Source: JALWSI01 sp964569095 [NCBI: uncultured Aquificales bacterium]
GTDB lineage: Bacteria > Thermosulfidibacterota > Thermosulfidibacteria > Thermosulfidibacterales
Reading direction: 5' to 3'
Length of the DNA: 40,374 nucleotides
Assembly (NCBI GenBank): GCA_964569095.1
Contig: CAZMTB010000135.1
Location: forward strand, 1-40,374
In this document: positions 14,979 through 22,008 of the stretch, piece after piece
Numbering within the stretch: the stretch's first letter is position 1
Layout: each line of letters starts with the position of its first letter
Made by a program: the position numbers and the translations under genes
Notes under the pieces: generated by a model
Seen by the model: only the letters and a program-made list of their open reading frames with translations
Database searches by the model: none
Told to the model about the DNA's origin: nothing

Positions 14979-16120
14979 CTCTCTTCCTCGGGTGCCACCT
15001 TCCAGGAAAAGGCGAATACGTAGGGCACAGCGGCCAGGTCGTCTCCCTTTATCTCGTCTGCCTCTGCCTGGTAGAGGGGAATCAGCTGGTTGCCAGTGAG
15101 AATGGCCAGATTCTTCCATATGTATGGGCTGTAGAGTGAGTGGTCCACTGCGGAGTTGAGAAGGAACGTGGCCTTGTCCTTCTCTCCAAGAAGGGCATAG
15201 CAGAGGGCGAGGTTGTTGAGTATCAACGGATTTCCCGGGAACTCCTGTCTTAAGCTCTCCAGCTGTTGAACGCAGGATGGCCCGTCTGCCTGTTGTAGGG
15301 CCAGTGTGCCCAGGTTGAACCGCGGTACGGGGCTGGGCCAAAGCCCTTGTGCCTTCTTCAGGTCTCCCCAGGCGTCGGGCTCTCTTCTGGCAAAGATCTC
15401 TCCCAGGGCGATGTCGTTCAAGAGCATGCCCTTGGTTTCGTTATCCGATGAGGCCATCCTTTGGGATAGCCATCTAACTCCTGCGTCCAACTCTCCTGCC
15501 AGCAGCATCAGGGATCCCTTTGCCTCCGAGGGGAATCCCCCGTTGTGCAGCACCTTTTTGAAGAATGGTATGGCCTCTTCTCTTCTTCCCAGCAGGTATA
15601 GTAGCTCTCCCATCTGGTAGTTCACCTCTGGAGAGTCAGGATGCTCTTCCAGGGAGTTGCGCAGGGAAAGCAAGGCCTCGTGCAGGTATCCGTGGGACTT
15701 GTATAGCTGGGCCAGTTCTACCGCCGCATCCCGCCAGTTGCGATAGCTTCTCCACCGTATCCACCCTGCGCACGCGGCGATGATGGAGAGGCAGATCAGA
15801 TAGGTGAGTAAGGGTGGCCACCTCCTCTGGGGAGGAGGTGGTTTTGAAGGGGGGGTTATTAGGGGAAGAGGGTCCTCTTCCCGCACAACCGCCTCTGGCA
15901 TGGTGGGTTTGTCTTCTGCCCTCTCCTCCTCGGGTTCTGGGACCACTTCTTCTCTTTTCGGTTCTTGGGTTGGGGGCTTGGGTGTGGCCTCTCTCTTCTC
16001 CTTGAGTCTCACTACGAAGGCGTGACCGCACTTCTTGCAGACCAGCTTGAGTCCCTTGGAGGTGATCAGCTCCTTTCTCAAGTGGTAGGAGGTACCGCAG
16101 TTTGGGCAGGTGATCTTCAC
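14975..16120 (-). CDS. Zinc-ribbon, membrane-anchored TPR protein
   Basis: This 381-residue protein has no settled function. The N-terminus is an MJ0042-type zinc ribbon (Cys5, Cys8, Cys28, Cys31). Residues about 40-100 are a Pro/Glu/Lys-rich linker. A single membrane segment spans about 101-121, and the remaining 250 residues are tetratricopeptide-like helices (for example EVNYQMGELLYLLGRREEAIPFFKKVL). The likely topology is zinc ribbon inside and TPR domain outside the inner membrane. It starts with GTG one base after the mtnA stop, and its own stop overlaps the ROK gene start. Similar layouts in Desulfobacterota and Myxococcota are linked to envelope or motility scaffolds, but no role is proven. 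Confidence 0.8.
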   Translation of the reverse strand: MKITCPNCGTSYHLRKELITSKGLKLVCKKCGHAFVVRLKEKREATPKPPTQEPKREEVVPEPEEERAEDKPTMPEAVVREEDPLPLITPPSKPPPPQRRWPPLLTYLICLSIIAACAGWIRWRSYRNWRDAAVELAQLYKSHGYLHEALLSLRNSLEEHPDSPEVNYQMGELLYLLGRREEAIPFFKKVLHNGGFPSEAKGSLMLLAGELDAGVRWLSQRMASSDNETKGMLLNDIALGEIFARREPDAWGDLKKAQGLWPSPVPRFNLGTLALQQADGPSCVQQLESLRQEFPGNPLILNNLALCYALLGEKDKATFLLNSAVDHSLYSPYIWKNLAILTGNQLIPLYQAEADEIKGDDLAAVPYVFAFSWKVAPEEER

Positions 16121-16121
16121 C

Positions 16122-17180
16122 CTACTCTCCCCTTACCTGGTGCATCCCGGAGCTTGCCGGATTGAACACCACTCCCTTCTCGGTCACAATTGCGGTGATG
16201 AGTTGAGGGGGAGTAACGTCGAAAGCAGGGTTGTAGATGGAGGTTTGGGGCGTGGTGATGGGACTACCCCCGCAACGGGATACCTCTTTTGAGTCCCTCT
16301 CCTCTATGGGTATCTCCCAACCCTCTTTCATCTCCCAGTCTATGGTAGAGGTGGGAGCCGCCACGTAAAATGGTATCCCGTGATGAGAGGCCAGCACCGC
16401 TAAGGGGTAGGTGCCTATCTTGTTTGCAACGAAGCCTTGGGAGGTGATCCTGTCTGCACCTACCACCACGGCATCCACCTCTCCCCTTTGCATCAGCCAT
16501 CCCGCCATGTTGTCGGTGATCAGTGTGTGGGGAATCTCCTCCTTGGCCAGTTCCCACGCTGTGAGGCGTGCCCCTTGGAGCAAGGGCCTGGTTTCGTCCA
16601 CCCAGACCTTGGCCACCTTGCCGTTGGCAAACCCCCAGCGTATGACCCCCAAGGCGGTACCGTATCCACCGGTTGCCAGTGCACCTGCGTTGCAGTGGGT
16701 CAACACCCGGGAACCGGGCTTCAGCAACCTGCCCCCGTACTCCCCTATCCGGAGGTTCTGCTCCTTGTCCTCTTCCCAGATTCTGAACGCCTCTCTGGTT
16801 ACCACCTCTCGCAGGTTCGCCTCTTCTGACCCTTCTGCTGCACGCATCACCCTCTCTATGGCCCAGAACAGGTTAACTGCAGTGGGACGACTCGATGCCA
16901 GGGGCACCTTTGATGCCTTGAGGGCCTTCAGGCCCTCTTCCTTTGAGTGGGTTTCGGTCTCCCACAGGGCCAGGGCCATTCCGAAGGCAGCTGCTATGCC
17001 TATCGCTGGAGCGCCCCTCACCACCATCTCCTTGATGGCCTGTGCCACCTGATGCGGGGTACGGCACTCTACCCACTCCTCCCTTTCGGGCAACCCTCTC
17101 TGGTCGAGCAGTTGAAGCACCCCTTCTTCGAACCTGAGCGGAGAGAACAGCTCAATCACCTCCCAGGAGTCCTGCGGCAT
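16122..17180 (-). CDS. mtnA: S-methyl-5-thioribose-1-phosphate isomerase
   Basis: MtnA converts methylthioribose-1-phosphate to the ribulose form in the methionine salvage pathway. At 352 residues it is of normal size. The catalytic cysteine and aspartate are visible as Cys163 in V-L-T-H-C-N-A-G and Asp243 in V-V-V-G-A-D-R-I, with VRGAPAIGIAAAFG near the N-terminus. The ATG at 17180 lies inside the end of the yggU-like gene (29-base overlap) with only a weak AGGG in front. No other mtn gene is present here, so the rest of the salvage pathway lies elsewhere or the enzyme serves a related ribose-phosphate route. Confidence 0.93.
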   Translation of the reverse strand: MPQDSWEVIELFSPLRFEEGVLQLLDQRGLPEREEWVECRTPHQVAQAIKEMVVRGAPAIGIAAAFGMALALWETETHSKEEGLKALKASKVPLASSRPTAVNLFWAIERVMRAAEGSEEANLREVVTREAFRIWEEDKEQNLRIGEYGGRLLKPGSRVLTHCNAGALATGGYGTALGVIRWGFANGKVAKVWVDETRPLLQGARLTAWELAKEEIPHTLITDNMAGWLMQRGEVDAVVVGADRITSQGFVANKIGTYPLAVLASHHGIPFYVAAPTSTIDWEMKEGWEIPIEERDSKEVSRCGGSPITTPQTSIYNPAFDVTPPQLITAIVTEKGVVFNPASSGMHQVRGE

Positions 17181-17448
17181 CCCTCGCGTTCATACCCTTG
17201 CACAGCAGACTCTTCTCTCTTCCCTTCTCCCCTTTTACCAGAGAGACCTGCGACTTGGCTACCTTTAGCCTCTTGGCGATCAGCTCGATAAGCTCCCTGT
17301 TGGCCTTCCCTTCGGCTGGAGGGGAGTTGAGTTTAACCTTGAGCCGTTCTCCCACCTCTCCCTCTATACCCGCTCGAGAGGCCCTGGGTTGGACCTTTAC
17401 CAGTATGACCACACCCTCGGGGTGTTCCTGGAGCCAAGACGGGATCAT
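17152..17448 (-). CDS. yggU: DUF167/YggU family protein
   Basis: This 98-residue member of a widespread small family has unknown biochemistry. The core V-K-V-Q-P-R-A-S-R and NSPPAEGKANRELI segments match the family closely. The ATG overlaps the stop of the YggT-type gene by 4 bases (ATGA). YggT and YggU are adjacent in many bacteria, including E. coli, and this pairing is conserved here. The gene end overlaps the start of mtnA. Confidence 0.9.
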   Translation of the reverse strand: MIPSWLQEHPEGVVILVKVQPRASRAGIEGEVGERLKVKLNSPPAEGKANRELIELIAKRLKVAKSQVSLVKGEKGREKSLLCKGMNARDAAGLLGGD

Positions 17449-17741
17449 CCAAGTCTCAAGGATAATTGTAGCAGGGTGGTAACCAGGAAGTACTGGAGGA
17501 AGTAGATGGCAAGCAGAACGATCAAGGGCGATAGGTCTATGCCACCCATGGGTGGCACGAATCTTCTCACCCTCTGGAAGACGGGCTCTGTGGCCCTGTA
17601 GAGGAAGCGCACTATCGGGTTGTAGGGATCGGGATTAACCCAGGAGATCAGGGCCGCTATGATCACGATCCACATGTAGATGTTTAACACCATGTTGAGT
17701 ATCTGTGCTATTGCTCTCAAAAGGTTTCCCATCACAAACAC
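17445..17741 (-). CDS. yggT: YggT family membrane protein
   Basis: This small inner-membrane protein of 98 residues has one hydrophobic segment near the N-terminus (about 15-35) and one near the C-terminus (about 70-92), separated by the family-typical W-V-N-P-D-P-Y-N-P and V-F-Q-R-V-R-R-F-V-P-P-M-G-G-I-D motifs. Two starts are possible: GTG at 17741 with AAGGAG in front, or ATG at 17732. Members have been tied to osmotic stress and to cell-shape or division factors, without a settled mechanism. It lies between ugd and yggU. Confidence 0.9.
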   Translation of the reverse strand: MFVMGNLLRAIAQILNMVLNIYMWIVIIAALISWVNPDPYNPIVRFLYRATEPVFQRVRRFVPPMGGIDLSPLIVLLAIYFLQYFLVTTLLQLSLRLG

Positions 17742-17745
17742 CTCT

Positions 17746-19056
17746 TCATCTCCTTCCCATTCCCCAGTACCTGAAGCCGAGCCCCTTCATCTTTTCGGGT
17801 TCGTAGACGTTGCGCAGGTCTACCACAACGGGCTCTTTCAGAGCCTCTTTCAGCCTCTGGAGGTTGAGGTTTCTGAACTGGTTCCACTCTGTTGCGACCA
17901 CAAGCAGGTCTGCTCCCTGGGCCGCCTCGTAAGAGTCCTTTGCGTAGAATACCTCCCCTTTGCCCTTTAGCACCTCTGCCGCGGTCTTCATGGCCGCGGG
18001 ATCGAAGGCCCTCAGCTTTGCGCCCTTGTCCAGCAGCCTCAGGGCGATGTCGAGGGCGGGGGACTCTCTGATGTCGTCGGTGTTTGGTTTGAAGGAGAGT
18101 CCCAACAAGGCCACGGTTTTGCCCTTCAGGGCGCCTGCTGCCTCTTCGATCTTCTTTACGGCCACCTCCCTCTGGTGCCGGTTCACCTCTATCGTGGAGT
18201 GGACCAGCCTGAAGTTGTACCCTGCCTCCTCTGCGATCTTGCGCAGGGCCATGGTGTCTTTTGGAAAGCAGGACCCGCCGTATCCCGGCCCGGGATGGAG
18301 GAACTTCGGGCCTATCCTGCCGTCGAGGCCCATTCCCTTTGCCACCACGTGCACGTCTGCGTCCACCAGGTCGCAGAGGTTGGCTATCTCGTTGATGAAA
18401 GAGATCTTCATGGCCAAAAAGGAGTTTGAGGCGTATTTGATGAGCTCAGAGGTCTTTCTTGTGGTGAATACGAAGGGTGTGTCCCTGAGGTAGAGGGGAC
18501 GGTAGAGGTCTCTCAGTATAGCCCTGGCCGAGTCACTCTCGGTTCCTATCACCACCCTGTCCGGATGCAGGAAGTCGTAGACCGCCGAACCCTCTCTGAG
18601 GAACTCGGGATTTGAGGCCACGTCGAACTCCACATCTCCCTTCTTGGTGGAGTTGATGATGGCTTCTATCTTGTCACCAGTTCCTACCGGGACGGTGCTC
18701 TTGGTCACAACCACCTTGTAGTCGTTCAGGTTCTCGGCGATGGTTCTGGCCACCTCCTCCACGTGGGATAGGTCTGCTCCCCCGTCTCCCCGGGGAGGGG
18801 TTCCAACGGCTATGAATATGACCAGGGCCTCCCGTATGGCCCTATCTATCTCCTGGGTGAACTCCAGCCTGCCGTCCTTCACGCACTTTTCAACCAGCTC
18901 TTTCAGCCCTGGCTCGTAAAAGGGTATCTCTCCCCTGTTCAGGGTCTCTATCTTATCCTTAACCTTGTCAACGCAGATCACCTCGTTGCCGAACTCCGCA
19001 AAACCTGCAGCGGTGACGAGGCCAACGTATCCTGCTCCTATCACGGTAACTCGCAT
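17746..19056 (-). CDS. ugd: UDP-glucose 6-dehydrogenase
   Basis: It oxidises UDP-glucose twice with NAD+ to UDP-glucuronate, a precursor for surface polysaccharide. All 436 residues fit the family. The NAD-binding G-A-G-Y-V-G is at 7-12, the KSTVPVGTG block at 119-127, and the catalytic Cys263 in G-Y-G-G-S-C-F-P-K-D-T. The C-terminal NAD-fold domain has the usual GLSFKPNTDDIRESP segment. GAGAGGAGACCAG precedes the ATG at 19056. It follows the NlpD-like gene by 13 bases, an envelope-related pairing. The related UDP-mannose/GDP-mannose dehydrogenases are less likely given the overall pattern. Confidence 0.93.
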   Translation of the reverse strand: MRVTVIGAGYVGLVTAAGFAEFGNEVICVDKVKDKIETLNRGEIPFYEPGLKELVEKCVKDGRLEFTQEIDRAIREALVIFIAVGTPPRGDGGADLSHVEEVARTIAENLNDYKVVVTKSTVPVGTGDKIEAIINSTKKGDVEFDVASNPEFLREGSAVYDFLHPDRVVIGTESDSARAILRDLYRPLYLRDTPFVFTTRKTSELIKYASNSFLAMKISFINEIANLCDLVDADVHVVAKGMGLDGRIGPKFLHPGPGYGGSCFPKDTMALRKIAEEAGYNFRLVHSTIEVNRHQREVAVKKIEEAAGALKGKTVALLGLSFKPNTDDIRESPALDIALRLLDKGAKLRAFDPAAMKTAAEVLKGKGEVFYAKDSYEAAQGADLLVVATEWNQFRNLNLQRLKEALKEPVVVDLRNVYEPEKMKGLGFRYWGMGRR

Positions 19057-19069
19057 CTGGTCTCCTCTC

Positions 19070-19747
19070 TCATCTCTTCAGGTACTTGAGCGCCGGCAGG
19101 GGCTGTCCCTTGCGGCGAATCTCGAAGTGTAGGGGAAAACCGCTCTTCACGGTTCCAATTATCTCTCCTTGCATCACCCACTCTCCCTTCTCCTTTGACC
19201 ACTCCACGTTCTTCCCTGCGTAGACCGTCTCGAATCCCCCGTAATGCTGGATAATTAGCACCGAGGAGTACCCAAGCATGGAGGTGGTGCGGTAGATCAC
19301 CTTTCCGTCGCCTGCTGCCCTTACGATGCCTCCTGCCAGCTTGAGATCCAGGCCGTGGTTAACACCGTAGTCCATGTGCAACACCTTGCCTGGAAAGGCG
19401 AACTCTCCGACCCTCTTCTTTGAGTATCGGTGGCTGAGAGGGGAGGTAGAACGGCGCTTTGAGGACGGTTTGTGTGTACTCCTTCTCTTTGGAATCACCA
19501 GCACCCTGCCCACCCTTACCTTCTTGGGATCCTTGATGCCGTTGGCCCTCATTATGGCCTTGACGGAGACCCCGTATCTCTTTGCGATCCGGTAGAGGGT
19601 CTCTCCCTTCTTCACCTTGTGGTGTATGTACCCACTCTGGGTTTTTCCCCTTGCCGGGATCGTTCCCAGAGTGAAGAGGAGGAGAATGGTGATGGCCAGG
19701 AAGGCCAGCCTTTTAAAGAAGGGGCTTTCTGTTGTTGTCGTGGGCAT
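19070..19747 (-). CDS. NlpD-like LysM and degenerate LytM (M23) envelope protein
   Basis: This protein has 225 residues. It has an N-terminal signal or anchor segment (about 13-32), a LysM peptidoglycan-binding domain (about 42-86), a basic Ser-rich linker and an M23/LytM domain (about 118-215). The M23 zinc ligands are largely missing. The usual H-x-x-x-D reads N130-H-G-L-D134, the Tyr-Ala-His position reads Y-A-G178, and the H-x-H reads P205-L-H207. It is therefore probably not a peptidase but an amidase-activator-like factor, as NlpD and EnvC are. It lacks the lipoprotein cysteine of E. coli NlpD. The ATG at 19747 overlaps the preceding stop as TGATG; a longer open frame to 20098 is a shadow. 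It lies downstream of surE and pcm, as nlpD does in E. coli. Confidence 0.85.
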   Translation of the reverse strand: MPTTTTESPFFKRLAFLAITILLLFTLGTIPARGKTQSGYIHHKVKKGETLYRIAKRYGVSVKAIMRANGIKDPKKVRVGRVLVIPKRRSTHKPSSKRRSTSPLSHRYSKKRVGEFAFPGKVLHMDYGVNHGLDLKLAGGIVRAAGDGKVIYRTTSMLGYSSVLIIQHYGGFETVYAGKNVEWSKEKGEWVMQGEIIGTVKSGFPLHFEIRRKGQPLPALKYLKR

Positions 19748-20184
19748 CAGAGGGTGTCCTCCAGGATCTTCAGGGCGTGAGCGTGGTCTGCCACCTTCAC
19801 CATACCGGGAATCTCCCAGCTCTTTAGGCCCAGCACGGTCTTGCCCGCCTTCAGAGCCAGGGCGATCTCCGAAAGGGTTCCGTATCCTCCGCCCACCGCC
19901 ACGAGTATTCTTGAGGTGGTGATGATGATGGAGTTTCTGGCGGAACCCATCCCCGTGGCTATTGGGCATAGGATGTAAGGGTTTGCCTCTTCGGTTGAGG
20001 AAGACGGTAGTATGCCCACGGTTATTCCCCCCTCTTCGGCGGCGCCACGGGCGGCCTCCTCCATCACCCCCGTGCGCCCACCGCAGACCAGTATCCAACC
20101 CCGTTGAGCTATCCCTCTTCCCAGTAGAAAGGCCTCTTCTTTGAGCTCTTCAGGGGGGGCTGCTGCCCCTATAACCCCCACCAT
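19747..20184 (-). CDS. TIGR00725-type Rossmann-fold protein (LOG/lysine-decarboxylase-like)
   Basis: This 145-residue protein of a conserved family has no proven function. Motifs are G-G-R-T-G-V-M-E (35-42), GILP, TGMGSARN and G-G-G-Y-G-T-L-S-E (98-106), as in nucleotide-phosphate-binding LOG-like proteins. The open frame runs to 20301, but its first 30 or so codons are the tRNA-Pro gene read through, so the ATG at 20184 (or the GTG one codon earlier) is preferred even though its ribosome site is weak. It sits directly between the tRNA and the NlpD-like gene and shares one base with the latter. Confidence 0.82.
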   Translation of the reverse strand: MVGVIGAAAPPEELKEEAFLLGRGIAQRGWILVCGGRTGVMEEAARGAAEEGGITVGILPSSSTEEANPYILCPIATGMGSARNSIIITTSRILVAVGGGYGTLSEIALALKAGKTVLGLKSWEIPGMVKVADHAHALKILEDTL

Positions 20185-20215
20185 CACGGGGGGTCTCTTT
20201 TGGATCGAAGAAGAG

Positions 20216-20292
20216 TGGTCGGGGCGAGCCGATTCGAACGGCCGACACCCAACTCCCGAAGCTGGTGCGCTACCAGGCTGCGCTACGCCCCG
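20216..20292 (-). tRNA. tRNA-Pro (anticodon CGG)
   Basis: The 77 bases include an encoded CCA. The acceptor stem is CGGGGCG/CGCCCCG with discriminator A. The anticodon stem CCAGC/GTTGG encloses the loop TTCGGGA, giving anticodon CGG for CCG codons. The T-arm GTTCGAATC is present. It lies within the protein operon, 27 bases after pcm. Confidence 0.97.
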
Positions 20293-20319
20293 ACTCTCCA
20301 TAGATCGTTTCGTCCTTCC

Positions 20320-20991
20320 CTAATTCCAGCCCTCCTCCCCAATGAGACGCACGAATATGCATCCCCCCAACGACTCACGCCGAAGCCTTCCCTTACCATC
20401 CTCCTTCACGATCCTCAACAGTTCTTGGTGCGATTGACTCCCTACCGGGATCACAAGCCGCCCCCCCGTGTCTAGCTGGTCAATCAAAGGTCTGGGTACC
20501 TTGGGGGCACCGGCAGTCACCATGATGGCCTGGTAGGGGGCGTGTTCCTTCCATCCCAGCGTTCCGTCTCCCACGCAGAACGAGATGTTGCTGTATCCAA
20601 GTGCCTTCAGCGTCTCCTCTGCCTTCTGTGAGAGCTCGGGCAGTCTCTCAACGGTGTAGACCCAATGACACAGCTGGGAGAGAACTGCCGTTTGGTAGCC
20701 CGAACCCGTACCTATCTCCAGCACCCTCTCGTTGCCTTTCAATTGTAGGGCCTCGGTCATTAGGGCAACGATGTAGGGTTGTGATATGGTCTGTCCCAGG
20801 CCGATGGAGAGGGGGGTGTCCTCGTAGGCCATCTCTTGCTGGTGTAGTGGAACGAAGCGGTGGCGAGGCACTTGGAGCATGGCCTCGAGAACCCTCTCGT
20901 CCTTTACGCCCCTGTGCCGGATCAGCTCCACCATCTCTCTGCGGCGCCTCTCCAGCTCTTTTTGGCGAACTTTCACAGTCTTAACTCCCAT
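20320..20991 (-). CDS. pcm: Protein-L-isoaspartate O-methyltransferase
   Basis: It methylates L-isoaspartyl residues so that damaged proteins can be repaired, which is useful at high temperature. It has 223 residues with the family motif SIGLGQTISQP (62-72), the SAM loop LEIGTGSGYQ (91-100) and the acidic end of the second strand at Glu115 (Y-T-V-E-R). The ATG at 20991 overlaps the end of surE by 19 bases and has a poor ribosome site, so it is probably translated by coupling. The surE-pcm pairing is widely conserved. Confidence 0.95.
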   Translation of the reverse strand: MGVKTVKVRQKELERRRREMVELIRHRGVKDERVLEAMLQVPRHRFVPLHQQEMAYEDTPLSIGLGQTISQPYIVALMTEALQLKGNERVLEIGTGSGYQTAVLSQLCHWVYTVERLPELSQKAEETLKALGYSNISFCVGDGTLGWKEHAPYQAIMVTAGAPKVPRPLIDQLDTGGRLVIPVGSQSHQELLRIVKEDGKGRLRRESLGGCIFVRLIGEEGWN

Positions 20992-21728
20992 CGGGCGCTC
21001 AGTTCTCTGAGTGCCCTGTTGTGGGTCAGGTCGAGCCTTATGGGGGTGATTGAGACGTATCCCTCTTCAACGGCCACCAGGTCGGTGTCGGCGCCGTTCT
21101 CTTCGTCTCTCACTGGGGTACCCCCCACCCAGTAGTAGGTCTTGCCCCGGGGATCCTTCATCTCCGCCAGGGTGTCCACGTAAGAGAGCTTTCCCAGCCT
21201 CGTCCACCTGATTCCCTTAAGTTCGCCGAGACCCCCGACGTCGGGTACGTTCACGTTTAGCAGGGCGTCTTTGGGAAGGCCGTACCTTGCCACCCAGGGA
21301 ACTATCCGCCTGATGACCTCTCCTGCCACCTCGAAGTTTCTTCGTTCCCCCCTGGCCAGGGATACTGCAATGGATGGGATACCCAGGATGGTTCCCTCTA
21401 TGGCTGCTGAGACCGTGCCCGAGTAGCTCACATCGTCTCCCATGTTCCCCCCGTCGTTTATTCCCGAGACCAGAAGGTCTGGTTTGGATCCTGCCAGCTT
21501 GTGTACCCCCAGGATCACGCAGTCGGTTGGAGTTCCGTCAACGGCGAAGTGGTTTGGAGCGATCTCTTCTACCCTCAAGGGGCGGTGAAGGGTTACCGAG
21601 TGGCTCGCGGCGCTCTTCTCACGGTCTGGGGCCACAACGCAACATCTTCCCAACTGAGACAGAGACTCCTCCAACACTTTGAGCCCTCTGGCCCATATGC
21701 CGTCGTCGTTGGAGAGAAGAATGAGCAT
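20973..21728 (-). CDS. surE: 5'/3'-nucleotidase SurE
   Basis: This metal-dependent phosphatase acts on nucleoside monophosphates, 3'-nucleotides and short polyphosphates. It has 251 residues. The hallmark S-N-D-D-G is at 6-10 and the [22 protein letters not shown] block is intact. The ATG at 21728 has GGAGG 9 bases upstream. The frame extends to 21794 but there it reads through the tRNA-Pro gene. It is the first protein gene after two tRNA genes. Confidence 0.95.
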   Translation of the reverse strand: MLILLSNDDGIWARGLKVLEESLSQLGRCCVVAPDREKSAASHSVTLHRPLRVEEIAPNHFAVDGTPTDCVILGVHKLAGSKPDLLVSGINDGGNMGDDVSYSGTVSAAIEGTILGIPSIAVSLARGERRNFEVAGEVIRRIVPWVARYGLPKDALLNVNVPDVGGLGELKGIRWTRLGKLSYVDTLAEMKDPRGKTYYWVGGTPVRDEENGADTDLVAVEEGYVSITPIRLDLTHNRALRELSARWELRL

Positions 21729-21760
21729 CTCTGGACGCCTCCGTTCTGGGAAAGGGGAGA

Positions 21761-21837
21761 TGGTCGGGGCGAGCCGATTCGAACGGCCGACCACTGACCC
21801 CCCATGCCAGTGCGCTACCAGACTGCGCCACGCCCCG
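21761..21837 (-). tRNA. tRNA-Pro (anticodon GGG)
   Basis: The 77 bases include an encoded CCA. The acceptor is CGGGGCG/CGCCCCG, and the anticodon stem CTGGC/GTCAG encloses ATGGGGG, giving GGG (CCC and CCT codons). Acceptor and T-arm are the same as in the tRNA-Pro at 20216, so the two probably arose by duplication. Confidence 0.97.
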
Positions 21838-21842
21838 AATCA

Positions 21843-21929
21843 TGGTGCCGAAGGCGGGACTCGAACCCGCACGGGCAAACGCCCACTACCCCCTCAAGAT
21901 AGCGCGTCTACCAGTTCCGCCACTTCGGC
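21843..21929 (-). tRNA. tRNA-Leu (anticodon GAG)
   Basis: The 87 bases include an encoded CCA and a long variable arm. The acceptor is GCCGAAG/CTTCGGC with discriminator A. The anticodon stem CTATC/GGTAG encloses TTGAGGG, giving GAG (CTC and CTT codons). It lies 5 bases from the tRNA-Pro and is the first product of the long operon. Confidence 0.97.
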
Positions 21930-21944
21930 CAACGCTGAGGGAGT

Positions 21945-21974
21945 GATGTAGTAGGGATGGGTTAGGGCTGTCAA
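21945..21974 (-). promoter_or_regulatory. Promoter of the tRNA-Leu/tRNA-Pro/surE long operon
   Basis: On the minus strand TTGACA (21974-21969) and TACATC (21950-21945) are 18 bases apart. The -10 lies 15 bases before the first base of tRNA-Leu, leaving a very short 5' leader. Confidence 0.75.
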
Positions 21975-22008
21975 GGGGTGGAGTTGCGAAAGTTTTGGAT
22001 TTGAGACT

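Noticed and set aside
14979-15341. N-terminal extension of the ROK kinase ORF
   Set aside because: It is an out-of-frame reading of the TPR gene; the kinase fold begins a few codons after the GTG at 14978.
19070-19747. Active M23 endopeptidase
   Set aside because: At least three expected zinc-ligand positions are replaced, so catalytic activity is unlikely.
19070-20098. A 342-residue ORF ending in the LysM/LytM protein
   Set aside because: The first 117 residues are a shadow of the TIGR00725-type gene; the signal segment begins right after the ATG at 19747.
20185-20301. Longer N-terminus of the TIGR00725-type protein
   Set aside because: The extra codons translate the tRNA-Pro gene. The same error explains the longer surE frame to 21794.
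20216-21929. tRNA-associated integration (att) site or genomic island
   Set aside because: No integrase, no repeat of a tRNA 3' end elsewhere in the window, and the genes downstream are housekeeping; the two tRNA-Pro share sequence because they are paralogues.
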